Of a stretch of 64,000 nucleotides of DNA, positions 12,421 to 22,680 are shown in pieces (the stretch's first letter is position 1; each line of letters starts with the position of its first letter). A program made the position numbers and the translations under genes. The DNA comes from Seminavis robusta (lineage: Eukaryota > Bacillariophyta > Bacillariophyceae > Naviculales > Naviculaceae): the NCBI GenBank assembly GCA_903772945.1, contig CAICTM010000470.1, positions 1 through 64,000 on the forward strand. The letters are read 5' to 3'. The notes below the pieces were generated by a model. The model worked only from the letters and a program-made list of their open reading frames with translations. It did not search any database and was not told where the DNA came from.

Positions 12421-13490
12421 AAAGGATTGCAGTCTGGTTCCCCACCTTGCAGGACCAAAACTTCTCGTTTTTGCCAGCTGTTTTGCTGGCTCAAAGTCGG
12501 CTGCTCTTCAAGAGTTCGAAGCAACATGGTTCCTTATGTCAGTAGCTTGTCAGTGCATCGCAGTTTCATATAATATTCTAAATTCTAATGTCCCTCACTT
12601 AAAGATACCAAAGACCAAGATTTAAAGAAAAGTCTGGTTTGAAGGCACTGAAAGTCGCAGCTCTGAGGAAAGGGACGGTTCAAAATGGACCTATATAACT
12701 TTATGGGAGCATCAGAAAACGGAGAAGCAGACATCAGAATCCCTGCTTCGACACCGTTCCAAGCTTTCCTTCGCAACTATAATGGATGTCACTGGATTCG
12801 TTCGTCCCCAGTTAGTTGTACAAAACTGAAAGAACGAACGAACGAACGAACGAACTCGCATTTCTCGGAGTGCTGCATGAGCAACTGCATGTCTGCATGT
12901 ATCGCCGGTAACGCCGTACCACCACATGCAAACCGGTACGCACACATGTACCAAGCTAGCACCGGTACTCGTAATTAGTGGCTGGTAGCTGGTAGCTGGT
13001 ACCGGTACCAGGTACAGTGTAGCAGCAACAGCTGCAGACACAATGAATTCTCCGCTGCGTTACAGAACGTAGATGCACAGAACATACTGTACAGTAGACG
13101 AACTGGAAAGCTACCGGAGAGTCCAGTCGAGTCATTGCCGGATTTATTGCATGCAGACCTGCAGGTCATCAGTTCTACCTCCCAGTGTTCCACTGACGAG
13201 CGACTGTTCCACTTGCCGGCAAGGACACCTCTTGCGTTCACAGTTCACAATCCCGAATGCATCAAGTCAGCAATAAATCTGACTGCGTACATGCATGCAA
13301 CCAGAGCCCGAAGTTCACAAGGGGGGAAGCGAAAGCCTGTTGACCTTCGGGTGCTCGCTTGCGGGAGACAGAACTCTGCAAGGCCGCGGTCCAGGAAAGT
13401 GACGCAAACGTTGAATTTGGCGACGGTGACGTCATTTTTGTTTATTGTTTATTGTTGAAAAGCCATTTTCCGGTGGCAAGTGCTTAATGC
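12421..13490. other. intergenic with a microsatellite and a repeat-tail fragment
   Basis: There is an (AACG)n run of about 26 bases near 12831-12856 and a GGTACCGGTACC palindrome near 13000. At about 13300-13390 a segment with GCGGGAGACAGAACTCT matches the sequence at 22740-22785, which belongs to a dispersed repeat (see 19155 and 22740). No gene was seen. Confidence 0.5.
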
Positions 13491-13496
13491 TTCAAG

Positions 13497-13665
13497 CGAC
13501 TGTTGAATTATCCGGAAAACTGTTGAATAAGTCTTCAACAACTGTTGAAAAAAGTGTTGAATCGGGCTCAACAACTGTTGAATGGGTGTTGAATAAAGTG
13601 TTGAACCATGTTACTGTTGACAAAACTGTTGACAAAACTGTTGACAAAACTGTTGAATGCCTTGT
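13497..13665. repeat. left TGTTGA subterminal array
   Basis: About twelve copies of CTGTTGA(A/C) or GTGTTGAA occur in 170 bases, mostly in the forward direction, with two reversed copies (TCTTCAACA and CTCAACA). Three near-identical units of AAAACTGTTGAC stand in tandem at about 13622-13652. These are likely transposase or accessory-protein binding sites. Confidence 0.8.
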
Positions 13666-13708
13666 TGACGACCATGACAACAAACAACACGCAATATCGG
13701 CAACCTCT

Positions 13709-14671
13709 CTACTCGTAGACTTCGAAAAGGTTGCTTGTGTTGTTGTCTAGAGAGTAGCAAACGACAGCTGCGACAGCTTCAAAGCAAGTCTTGTGTTCAG
13801 CTAGAAAGTCGGACCCTTGCTCATATCGGAACCTTGTGTCCAGCACCTTGAACTTCTTGAGCAAATTGTTGAATTCTTCCTGCCGCGACAACGCTCGCTC
13901 TTTAAACTTAGCCAGATCAGGAGGATCAAACTCGTTCTCAGTTGATACAATGTCTTGTTCAGCTTGGACAGCGTAAATGCCATCTGCAACGATTCTCAAG
14001 CACGGGTCTTTGTTGTGTTGTTGGTTGTATGCACGCAGCGTTGGGAAAAGACTCATACGAGCAACTTCAAGATCATTGTGCTTTCCTGGTTTGGTAGGAC
14101 CATACAGCCAACAAAGTCTCTCTTTGTGAATGCTTAAGCCAACTTCGTAGTTCAAAGCTGCCTTGCCTCCGAACTTGTGACTTGACCACTCTTTTGAGAA
14201 AGGGCGAGGTTCTTCAATTCGACAATGTGTTCCATCAACTGTCATGAAGAAGATCATTCCATCATCGGCCTCTTCAAAGCTAAGCATCTTATCTTTCAGT
14301 AGCAGCTGAACCTTTCTAACGAACGCATGACACCACCTTGAAATGGTGTTTTTGCTCCCAATCTTGAAGAAGATCATCAGATCGTCTTGCGTATCATGGC
14401 TCCTGAGATAGCGAAGGGCAAGAAGAAGGTACATTGGCTTTGTATTCTTCTTTATCTCTCCCTTGTCAACCAAATCATTCCACATTTCCGAAGCAGTCAA
14501 CGTGGCAGCCCCATAAGCGGATCTAAATCGATCTTCCGATCTCTCTGCTTTGAAGTGGATCCATTTATCCTTGCCGACCGTAATATCCAGCCCGATAGCG
14601 AGAAATTCTTGCGATGTCAGCTTAAGTGTTTGAAGAGCCTCATCTTCCTTTGCTTCTTGGCCTTCTGCCAT
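13709..14671 (-). CDS. Harbinger-type DDE superfamily transposase
   Basis: A single open frame of 320 residues starts at ATG 14671 and ends just inside the left array. The N-terminal third has a helical region (LLLALRYLRSHDTQDDLMIFFKIGS, then SRWCHAFVRK) like the HTH lead of PIF/IS5 transposases. The catalytic fold shows FMTVDGTHCRIEEP (first Asp), WSSHKFGGKAALNYEVGLS, WLYGPTKPGKHNDLEVAR, RIVADGIYA (second Asp), and SRQEEFNN as the likely third acidic position. FRYEQGSDFLAEHKTCFEAVAAV closes it. The frame has no stop, so the enzyme may be intact. It cuts and pastes DNA through a two-metal DDE centre. Confidence 0.8.
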   Translation of the reverse strand: MAEGQEAKEDEALQTLKLTSQEFLAIGLDITVGKDKWIHFKAERSEDRFRSAYGAATLTASEMWNDLVDKGEIKKNTKPMYLLLALRYLRSHDTQDDLMIFFKIGSKNTISRWCHAFVRKVQLLLKDKMLSFEEADDGMIFFMTVDGTHCRIEEPRPFSKEWSSHKFGGKAALNYEVGLSIHKERLCWLYGPTKPGKHNDLEVARMSLFPTLRAYNQQHNKDPCLRIVADGIYAVQAEQDIVSTENEFDPPDLAKFKERALSRQEEFNNLLKKFKVLDTRFRYEQGSDFLAEHKTCFEAVAAVVCYSLDNNTSNLFEVYE

Positions 14672-15064
14672 TGTTCAATTCCTTCTTGTAGTTGACCTCT
14701 CTTGTTTTGTGGAGCTTTGAGTGAGCGTGGACGAAACAATGATTTCCTCGTTGCGAACAAAGATCCATCCGTCACAATCAAGTTTCCGAAAAGATCTTTG
14801 GGGGCCGCCCAGCGATCTTCGAGGCCGCCAGCTTGAAAATTCTCTCGTGATTAAGTAAAATCCATAAACATCCTATTTAATCGAAGCCTGGCCATTAATG
14901 TTATCTCATGACTTGTAGTTTTCATATCCCGAAAGATTTCGCTTGGCACAATTTGAAGAATGGCGCAACAATGCGTGGACTTTTCTTGCAAACAATGATG
15001 GCATCAACGGAACAGCACCTCCGATCGAGTCACAACTCCGGCGCTCAATCTAATACTAGCTACA
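14672..15064. other. divergent intergenic region inside the transposon
   Basis: This lies between the minus-strand transposase and the plus-strand accessory gene and probably serves as promoter for both. No TGTTGA array and no coding signal was found. Confidence 0.4.
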
Positions 15065-16804
15065 ATGCCAACAACAACACGAAGTAAGCACAAAAAATCA
15101 GACGAGGTAGGCACTCATCAGCCCAAGAAACCTCCGGCAAAGAAGAAGGGCGACAAGCAGGGAAAGGCGCCCGATAGTGCAGCCTCCACTGCCAACAAGA
15201 CAAGCACAACAAGAGAAGTACTATCAGTCCTATCCACCGCACAACGGCATCAGATTCTGCTGGATATTGAAAAGCACCCACACCTTCAGTTCAAGCAATT
15301 GTGTAAGCTGTATCCGGTCTACTATAAGAAGGGTGACCCACAGCAAGGAGCGTTTCGCAACCGATTTAACTATTTGAATCGGATCAAGAAAGAGGATCCA
15401 CAACAGTACTGGGAGCTCTACGGAAAAGCTGGAAGCATCGTTGCAGAGTGCATTTAGAGTGAATCCCACCGGTACCGAGAGACCAAGGACAACGACGACG
15501 ACGACGACGACAACGACGACAAGGAAGAACAAGTAGCTGAGTCTGATCCTACGCCCGAAGCAATATTACAAGACAGTGGCACAGTGGTATCTGCGTTGAC
15601 CGAACCCATAGTTGACAAGATTCCCAAGAAGAGCATCGTTATCAAGAAGCAACACACACCCAGCAAGAAGAGAACTCCCGTTGTCCCCGTTTCTCACCAG
15701 AGCACACCACAAACAAAGACAGCAAACATGTCCAACAAAACACCCACCAAGAAGTTGGCTTCCAAGGCATCGGTGGCATCATTTGGATCGCCTGCGGCCA
15801 AGCGCAATAGCCGCTTTGGAAGCCTCGAAGAGGCAAAAGAGTTTTCTGATGAGGTCATTATGGTCGACTTTGACTTCCCCGAGAGGAATGGTGGTCCTAT
15901 GTTCTGGGTCCAGCTCATCCCAGATTGTGAAACAAAGGATGGAGCTCAAATGTTTGATAAGATTGATCTACGTCTGTCAACTACTATTGACTTGTCTGAT
16001 GCGCACCAAATCTATGGATGGAACGTCCTTGATGGGGCAGCTTTTCTCTTGCGCATGCCATGGGTCCCCAACTACTTTCTCCTGTACCACAAGAAGCTAT
16101 TGCAGAAAGAAAAGAAGAAGTGCAACGAAACCAAGAAGAAGGTAGCTGCTGCCTGCAATGCAATCCTCAAGTCCGAAGACGAAGAAAACGATCTTACGCC
16201 ACGCCGCTGGAAACATGTGCTCTTTGTGTGGCCTGATAATATCGTGGCGACAACTGATATGAAGTCGTCGGACCCCCCTATCAATGATCAGAAGCTCAGG
16301 TTGAATCTTCGGTTGATGGAAGTCAGGAAGTCATATGTAGGAGAAGGCGAGGATGCCGAATAGATGCAACAAATGTTCTTCCCTTCCTTCTTCAGTTTGC
16401 GTGTGATTGATGAAGACGGTGAGAATGACATCGATGTGAAGAAGAAAAAGAAGAAGGGAGTGTCTTTGAAGTCCCTTTTCAAAGGGATGCAGCTCACTGC
16501 GAAAGGTGAGCCCAAGTACGGTGACGACACATCTGATGAAGAGGAGGTGGAGGAAGAAGAAGAAGACGAGGAGAGTACCTCAGATGATGAATCGACTTCT
16601 TCGGCATCCTCTTCGGATGAAGAGAAAAAGAAGAAAGCCAAGAAGAAGAAAGCCAAGAAGAAAAAGCAAGCTGACAAGAAAAAGAAGAAGAAAAAGAAAA
16701 AGAAGAAAGACAATGCCTCCGTCTCATCTGTTTCCTTGGAATCTGAGAAGGGAGGAGGTGGCTCTGAATCAGGAGGCAACAATGACATGGATGCGGATGA
16801 TTGA
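15065..16804 (+). CDS. transposon accessory protein with two in-frame TAG codons
   Basis: One reading frame runs from ATG 15065 to TGA 16802-16804, interrupted by TAG at 15455-15457 and 16361-16363. The first part (130 residues) is basic at its start, then holds a helical DNA-binding-like segment (RNRFNYLNRIKKEDPQQYW). The middle part has DE-rich and SP/TP-rich stretches, then a folded region (PMFWVQLIPD, YGWNVLDGAAFLLRMPW). The last part is an acidic E/D-S run followed by a long lysine run. The shared frame across all three parts says they were, or are, one protein. Unrecognised introns or decay could explain the stops. Confidence 0.55.
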
Positions 16805-16945
16805 TAATTGGCCTCTTGCTTCTCTCCCTCCATCCTTGATGATCCTTCGAGCTGCTTGTCTGTTTGCTTGTTTCCAGCCACTAGTCTATTCTCTGAACTA
16901 ATCACTACTAACCACATGTTTTATGTCACTCTTTCTGTGTAATAG

Positions 16946-17631
16946 AACTCATCGCCAGCAGTGAGGAAGAAGACGTTGAAAGCAACAAGAGCGAGGTCTC
17001 CAAAGAAGATTCAGTCGAAGCAGACAAGCCAACCAACAAAGAGTTGCCAAAGCCGCTGCCTCCACCACCATCACTGCCACTGCCTCCTCCACCACCACCA
17101 CTACCACTGCCTCCAGCGCCACTGCCTCCGGCACCAGCACCAGCACCACTACCTCCACCCCTTCCAACGGAGGAAATTGCAATTGTGCTTTTCCAACAGG
17201 ACCATCCAAAGAAACCACTGAAGCGACAGAAGGAGCTGACAAACATCCGATCCTTTGATCCAACAGAATGGAAGACTGAACGAGAGAACAGTCGTCGCAA
17301 GTTAGGCAAGATCAAGAAAGAATCAGTGCTGCGTACAAAACGGATGATGGATGTCTTTCTGAACCAGGCAAAACAAGGGAAGAAGCAAGCAACTGGACAA
17401 GTTGCCGCCATTGATAGAAGCAAGCCAACAGCTGGACAAGTTGCTGCCATTGACACAAATTTCGAGGTTACCAATGCTACCATCAAAAGAGTTGACAGCC
17501 AAGGAGCCGAGTCGACTAGGAATGCCACAGGAGATGGTGGAGACGTTGATGACTTCATCGGCAAATTGAAAAATGGCCTGGAGAAAACATGGGAGGATGC
17601 CCAGAAAGAATTGAAAGAGCTGTCTGGCTAG
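16946..17631 (+). CDS. Pro-rich continuation of the transposon accessory gene
   Basis: Open from a plausible acceptor (TACTAAC-like branch site about 40 bases upstream, then GTGTAATAG) with no ATG of its own near the start, so it is probably a downstream exon of the preceding gene. It encodes an acidic lead (SSEEEDVESNKSEVSKEDS), a ~45-residue polyproline segment, then a basic helical region (NIRSFDPTEWKTERENSRRK). A near-duplicate GQVAAID appears twice. It ends in an amphipathic tail and a TAG stop. Function is unknown; scaffold or DNA-binding partner is inferred. Confidence 0.5.
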
Positions 17632-17709
17632 ACGTGTTGCTTTCGTCTTCGTGGCTGTATTGCCAAAGCCTACTATAGTTATCTATTTCATCACTTTTCT
17701 AAAGTCTAT

Positions 17710-18534
17710 CTAAGGAACAGCTGTCGCCCTCTTTTTAGATGCTGCAGCTCTTTTCCTTGCTAAAATGCTAGACGACTTTGAGGCAGTGCTGCTGCCACCA
17801 GTTGCGACGCTGATTGCTGACCTGTCATCTTTTTCTTGCTGCTGCTCATTGTCGGCTTCTTCTTGCTGCTGCTCATTGTCGGCTTCTTCTTGCTGCTTTT
17901 CCACCATCCTCTTAACTGCTTCTTCTGACTCTTTCATTTCTCCTCTCTGCACCAAATCAATGGCATCTTCCACCGCAATAATAGTTCGAACCCGATACTT
18001 TTTCTTTTCAAAACGCAAATTGCTCTCTCTCTTTTCGAGCCTCTTGATCTCTTGATAGATGTGATTTCGAAACACTTTGAGATCGTGGTCTTGGTACTCC
18101 TCTCTAGACTTGTAGATTGATAATGGTTTCCTCTTCTTGCCAGTCTCTGGGTCAATCTGCAGATGGATGCCAGTCGCGATGTCGATTTCGAGTAGTTTTT
18201 TTGCCGGGGACCTGTGCCAAGGAATCTTTTCTTGTGGATTATTTGCCCGTAGCTGCTTCATCAAACTCATATCCATTCCAAAGTACATGCAGTCCTTTGC
18301 CATCCGATTGAAATTCTTTGCAACAGCATCTCGAAGAGTGTAGTAGTTGCTTCGAAATTGGCTCAAACCATACGCAAGAAATTCGGGGCGAGATTGGTGG
18401 ATTTGTTGTGGCATCATGCCATTCAGTCTGCCGGAGATGATATCATCTTTCAATAAAGCCTTAGCATTGCTCTTTGCCCAAGTCTCTTCGTCCTCTACAG
18501 CTTGCTTCTTGCTCTTGCGTCCCTTCTTGGCCAT
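17710..18534 (-). CDS. second transposon accessory protein, putative DNA-binding
   Basis: An intact 274-residue frame starts at ATG 18534. It has a basic start (MAKKGRKSKKQ), then RPEFLAYGLSQFRSNYYTLRDAV, whose pattern resembles FRNRFNYLNRIKK in the plus-strand accessory gene, suggesting both descend from one DNA-binding fold. A basic, helical middle (HIYQEIKRLEKRESNLRFEKKK) and a duplicated Gln/Glu segment (EEADNEQQQ twice) lead to a basic tail. No named domain could be assigned. It faces the plus-strand gene tail to tail, 78 bases apart. Confidence 0.65.
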   Translation of the reverse strand: MAKKGRKSKKQAVEDEETWAKSNAKALLKDDIISGRLNGMMPQQIHQSRPEFLAYGLSQFRSNYYTLRDAVAKNFNRMAKDCMYFGMDMSLMKQLRANNPQEKIPWHRSPAKKLLEIDIATGIHLQIDPETGKKRKPLSIYKSREEYQDHDLKVFRNHIYQEIKRLEKRESNLRFEKKKYRVRTIIAVEDAIDLVQRGEMKESEEAVKRMVEKQQEEADNEQQQEEADNEQQQEKDDRSAISVATGGSSTASKSSSILARKRAAASKKRATAVP

Positions 18535-18552
18535 GGTCGATGCTAGTTGTGG

Positions 18553-18702
18553 CAGTTCGAAAACTGTTGAATATTCTTATAAAGTGTTGAAAAAACTGTT
18601 GACTGGCTGTTGACAAAACTGTTGAAAGAGTTTCAACAGAGTGTTGAATGGTAGTCAACACTTTAGTCAACACTTTAGTCAACAGTTTCAAAGTGTTGAA
18701 CT
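18553..18702. repeat. right TGTTGA subterminal array
   Basis: At least ten TGTTGA words occur. The first half runs forward (AAACTGTTGAC), and the second half is mostly reversed, with ACTTTAGTCAAC repeated in tandem at about 18657-18682. It mirrors the left array and marks the other border of the element. Confidence 0.8.
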
Positions 18703-18794
18703 ATGCACCACCGGGTCAATTCAACCTTCGCCAAAAATGAAAAAGTCGCACATTTGTTTAGGAGTCTGGCCGTCAACAGTAGTAAATTCAGCTT

Positions 18795-19100
18795 TTGCGA
18801 CACTTTCCAGACGGTGTTGTTGCATGTGGGTCCAAGACATGGACCCTCATTTCCACCGTCCTCCGCATTTTGGAAGGTTTTCATCACAAGGTGGCTCGCC
18901 GGATTTCCGGCAAGATGCCAAAGCTCATTGGAGGCGTTTCGCATTATCCACCAGTTGATGAGGCTCTGAGCATAGCCGGCCTGCATCCCATCTTGACTTA
19001 TCTCGAGAGGCGGAGCAACAGGTTGGCTGACCATGTCGCCACCCGCCCAATCTTTGACCTGTGTGGGCAAGTTTCAAGGATGCCAGGTACCCCACACTAG
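18795..19100 (+). mobile_element. LINE (non-LTR) reverse transcriptase C-terminal fragment
   Basis: The plus frame reads ACGSKTWTLISTVLRILEGF, then HHKVARRISGKMPKLIGG, YPPVDEAL, AGLHPILTYLERR and DHVATRPIFDLC. This follows the order of the conserved region after the RT domain in diatom LINEs (GSETW, LE-FHHR-ARRI-G, YP-EAL-AGL, Y--RR, VATRPI). Only about the last 100 residues remain, so it is a 5'-truncated copy, the usual outcome of LINE insertion. It adjoins the right array of the DNA transposon. Confidence 0.7.
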
Positions 19101-19154
19101 CGCTGGCTGTGGGATAGTAATGCTGTGTCCAGGTGCTCGTAGAGCCTCTGCTAA

Positions 19155-19400
19155 CACACAGACAGAACTCTCACTTTCGGACGGTTTGCTGTTGGACAAC
19201 AAGAACGCAGTCATTGACAAGGGAAGAGCACGAGAAGAGAAGAAGGGAAGAGTAACTTGTGCTACCATATCCAAAGAAGAATCTACCAAAGAAGGCAGAG
19301 CTAGCTAGGCTTTCGCCACCCCTAGGGATGATGCGTCTTTTACCTTTGGCTGATTGAGTATGATTAGCAATGATACTGTGCTGATCCATTCTTTCCCATT
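19155..19400 (+). repeat. dispersed repeat, probably the LINE 3' tail
   Basis: This matches 22765-23000 over about 230 bases at high identity, including a run from GAGAAGAGAAGAAGGGAAGA through CTTGTGCTACCATATCC to GGGATGATGCGTC and GGCTGATTG. It directly follows the LINE fragment here, so the 3' untranslated part of the same family is the simplest reading. Confidence 0.6.
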
Positions 19401-19501
19401 TCCTGTGCACTCCCTCTACGCAGCGGCTCGTTCTGCTTGTTCTTTTAGACGATGAAACGGGATTTGCTCTCCGTCTTTGAAGGCTTGCTTGCTGCCACTT
19501 T

Positions 19502-19963
19502 TCAGATAGTCAGAATACAGTATTTGTCGTAAATCCACTGAATCAACAGTCGCCCATACTGGCCCGTTCCACAACCGCCGATGTAGGGGAAAACTTGATC
19601 CATCAAGCTTTGCAACTTGACATCATCGAACACCCGATCGTGAGCGAAGCTATCTGCACGCATCTTGAAGGAAGAGAGCACCCCCCCGATTGCTCCTAGG
19701 GTCTCCAAGCTCAAACCGGGAGGCAGCATTTCCACGCGCTCTTGATAGCGGCGATCAAGAAGATTATAGAGCTGCAATCCACTGATAGTCGTCACAACAA
19801 CTGGAACCCCAGGAGGGACAAGCTCCAGTGGCTCCACAGCGGCAAGAAGATCCTTCACGATAACACGGTCCAATCGTGTGGCCAGTTCTCGCAACTCAAA
19901 ATATGAATCAATTTCATCTAGTTTGTTCTGCTGGTCTTCGTTTTGCAACTGCAAAGCAACCAT
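19502..19963 (-). CDS. hypothetical protein
   Basis: A 153-residue frame from ATG 19963 has an N-terminal coiled-coil-like lead (LQLQNEDQQNKLDEIDSYFELRELATR). A Pro/Val patch (EPLELVPPGVPVVVTTISGLQ) and a helical C-terminal half (ETLGAIGGVLSSFKM, GGCGTGQYGRLLIQWIYDKY) follow. The frame stays open and protein-like upstream (SPQTLVNDPWFLWVQQQ) without an ATG, so the true gene may begin in another exon or be 5'-truncated. I do not recognise a family. It lies 170 bases outside the left large repeat. Confidence 0.45.
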   Translation of the reverse strand: MVALQLQNEDQQNKLDEIDSYFELRELATRLDRVIVKDLLAAVEPLELVPPGVPVVVTTISGLQLYNLLDRRYQERVEMLPPGLSLETLGAIGGVLSSFKMRADSFAHDRVFDDVKLQSLMDQVFPYIGGCGTGQYGRLLIQWIYDKYCILTI

Positions 19964-20130
19964 TTGTTGCTGAACCCAGAGAAACCAAGGATCATTGACA
20001 AGAGTTTGCGGGGAGAGCAGGAAGGGGGTTGTTTGGATCCGCCATCGTGATTGATTTGTTTGTGATTTCGCTCTCCTATCCTTTTGTTTGTCGACCCTGA
20101 AGGTTGGGGGTTGTCTTGTTGTGTCTGCTG

Positions 20131-22680
20131 TTTGGTCTCCCAGACCACGCTCCTTTTGGTTACCCCCTCAGTAGCACTCTGGAATCGATTTGCCGGCGTT
20201 TACTGTGTAAAATAGAGTACCCGCACTTCAGTTGCAGAATCAACGGTCATGTGTATCGTTAAGTAACAGGTTCTCGTTCGATAAAAATAGATCCATTCGT
20301 GGATAAAGGAACCGTTGAAGTTACTAAGGTTAAAGTTAATCAGTACCGGTACTCCTACCGTATCCTCGCACCTCTGCATGCTGCCGATCTGTTCACTTGC
20401 TTCGTCGCAAGTCCATCATTGAAGGCGCAGCAGTGACTTCTCTCCCTCATTGAATTCCTATGGTAAACAGGAGGTAAATCCAAGCTTGGCCGACAACAAT
20501 GGTGAGTGCTTTATCCAATCGGCCTCAGTTGAATCGATCGCAATGAGGTAAGCCTATTATCAAGAGTGTTAATTGAAGGTACAGCGCTGACTTCTCTTTC
20601 TCATTGGATTTCTATGGTATTCAGGAGATAAATCCGAGCTTGACCGTCAACAGGTGAGTTGTTCTTTATTAAATTATTCGAATCAATCGGTCGGTCGCAC
20701 CTCTATTATCTCTATTGTCAAGCCTCACTCAAGCCGGTCGTCTCCGGTGCAGATTCGAAAGCCATCCCTCATTTCAATCCTATGGACCGCAGGAAGGCAA
20801 TCATTTCTCGGCCCATGACGGCCAAGTTGAAAAACAAGGGTAAGTCTCCGGTCGTCCACAGTATCAGAATAGAAGAGAAAACCATATCTATATCTTACTT
20901 TCTGTTCTCTTACTGCTGACGGCCGAGGAACTACCATTGTCGACGATCGATCGCTCCGGATAACAAGAGGAGAGGCTACCGCTACGGAGGAGGAGGCTCT
21001 GTTAACTCCAGCCCTACCAACAGCCTGAACAGAGGAGCCTATTGTCGTCGAGTCATTGAAAGGCAACAGCCACCGGAAGAGGCAACAACACACAAGAGAG
21101 TGGATCCTCCTACCGGATTCATCCCTTCTTGTTATTTCCTACTGTTTTGGTGGTGATTCCTGTGTCGGTACCCATTTTCCTGCATGCGCAAATCAAGTAC
21201 TGTTGCCACTAGCTATACGGCATCTGGCTACAATGGCTGGATTGACAATATTCCGTTGTGCGTGTATTCGTCATAAGGATCCAATGCGAGGTAACCGAGT
21301 GCAGCGAGCAAAGTCGAACCTGGGTGTGTTCGGTACTGTTGCCACTGTCACCGATCGATGAACTCAACGATAGCTGGCTACAATGGCTGGATTGACAATG
21401 TTCGGTTGTGCATGTATTCGTCATAAGGATCCAATGCAAGGTACCGGTAACGGAGTGTAGCCAGTAAAGCGGAACCTGTGTGTTCGGTTGTGTTGCCACT
21501 GTGACGGATCGATGTAACTCTACGGTAACTGGCTACAATGTCTGGATTGAGAATATTCGGTTGTGCATGTATTCGTCATAAGGATCCAATGCGAGGTACC
21601 GGTAGCGAGCAAAGCCGAACTTTCGGTACTGTTGCCACTGTCGTCGATGTAGCTATACCGCAGCCGGCAACAATGTGTGGATTCATAATGTTCGGTTGTG
21701 CATGTAGGCTAGTCTATTCGTCATAAGGATCCAATGCAAGATAACGGCAACCGAGTGTAGCCTGCAAAACGGAACCTGAGTGTGTTCGGTACTGTTGACA
21801 CTGTCGCCGATGTAACTGTACGGTAGCCGACTACAATGGCTGGATTAACAATAGTCGGTTTTGTGCATGTATTCGTCATAGGGATCCAATGCGAGGTAAC
21901 CGAGTGCAGCGACCTAAGTGTGAGTGTGTTCGGTACTGTTGCCACTGTCACTGATCGATGAACTCTACTGTAACTGGCTACGATGGCTGGATTGACAATG
22001 TTCGGTTGTGTATGTATTCGTCATAAGGATTCAATGCAAGGTACCGGTAACGGAGTGTAGCCAGTAAAGCGGAACCTGAGTGTGTTCGGTACTGTTGCCA
22101 CTGTCACGGATCGATGTAACTCTCTGCCTACGGTACCGTAGCTGGCTATACAATGGCTGGATTGCATCTATTGGATCCAAGTAGCGAGCAAACTGGAGCG
22201 TTCCTCAATCGTGCATGACTTTAAATCCGACCCTAATTTAGGGTCGGGTTTTGAAACCGTCCCTAAATATTAGGGACGGTTTCAAAACCCGACCTTAAAT
22301 CGAAACCCGACCCTAAATTCGGGACGTTTTTTCAGAAACCGTCCCTATTTTTCAGAAAACGTCCCTATTTTTAGGGTCGGTTTCGAAACCCGACCCTAAT
22401 ATTGGTGCGTTTTCAATGTATTTACCAGGCAGTCCCGTTTCTATTTAGGGACGTTTTTCAAACCCGACCCTAAAACGAAACCCGACCCTAAATTAGGGAC
22501 GGTTTTTCAGAAACCGTCCCTATTTTTCAGAAAACGTCCCTATTTTTAGGGTCGGTTTCGAAACCCGACCCTAAAGGGAACCCGACCCTAAATCCGACCC
22601 TATTTTAGGGTCGGTTTATGCACGATTGAGGAACGCTCCTGAGGAAACAGGAGACCAACGCTGAAAAAAAGCCGAATTTA
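20131..22680 (+). repeat. large repeat, copy 1 (inverted relative to 49119-51742)
   Basis: The outer edge begins TTTGGTCTCCCAGACCACGC, an imperfect palindrome, and the inner edge ends GCTGAAAAAAAGCCGAATTT. Both edges match the reverse complement of the right-hand copy, and sequence beyond them does not. Inside, 20380-20830 holds degenerate units with TCATTGAATTCCTATGG and GGTAAATCCAAGCTTGG-type words. 21240-22180 holds about six units of ~150 bases centred on CGTCATAAGGATCCAATG (starts near 21277, 21427, 21582, 21727, 21882, 22027). Without the MITE it is about 2.1 kb. No coding capacity was seen and the class is unknown. Confidence 0.85.
22196..22638. mobile_element. 443-bp MITE with 21-bp perfect TIRs and CTG target duplication
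   Basis: The ends are perfect inverted repeats starting GAGCGTTCCTCAATCG, 21 bases long. CTG stands directly outside each end (22193-22195 and 22639-22641), and the right-hand copy of the host repeat has the uninterrupted site with a single CTG (49157-49159, reverse strand). The interior is made of GGGTCGGG/GGGACGG words and their complements, so most of the element can fold on itself. A 3-bp duplication fits Harbinger- or CACTA-type elements. It has no coding capacity. Confidence 0.92.

Larger units (their letters stand above)
13497..18702. mobile_element. multi-gene DNA transposon with Harbinger/IS5-type DDE transposase
   Basis: A ~5.2-kb block is bordered on both sides by arrays of TGTTGAA/TGTTGAC words that are almost absent from neighbouring sequence. 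Inside are a DDE transposase (minus), a highly charged accessory gene (plus), a Pro-rich segment (plus) and a second accessory DNA-binding-like gene (minus). Transposase plus separate DNA-binding partner is the known PIF/Harbinger plan, but four coding segments are more than usual. Exact ends are unresolved: both flanks carry CCGGTGG outside the arrays (about 13468 and 18712), but no clean target duplication was found. Confidence 0.7.

Noticed and set aside
15455-16363. TAG reassigned as a sense codon
   Set aside because: Several intact neighbouring genes end at TAG exactly where their domains end, so TAG is a normal stop here.
16288-16917. Minus-strand frame rich in Phe and Ser runs
   Set aside because: Mirror image of the lysine- and acid-rich plus-strand gene; no domain or signal of its own.
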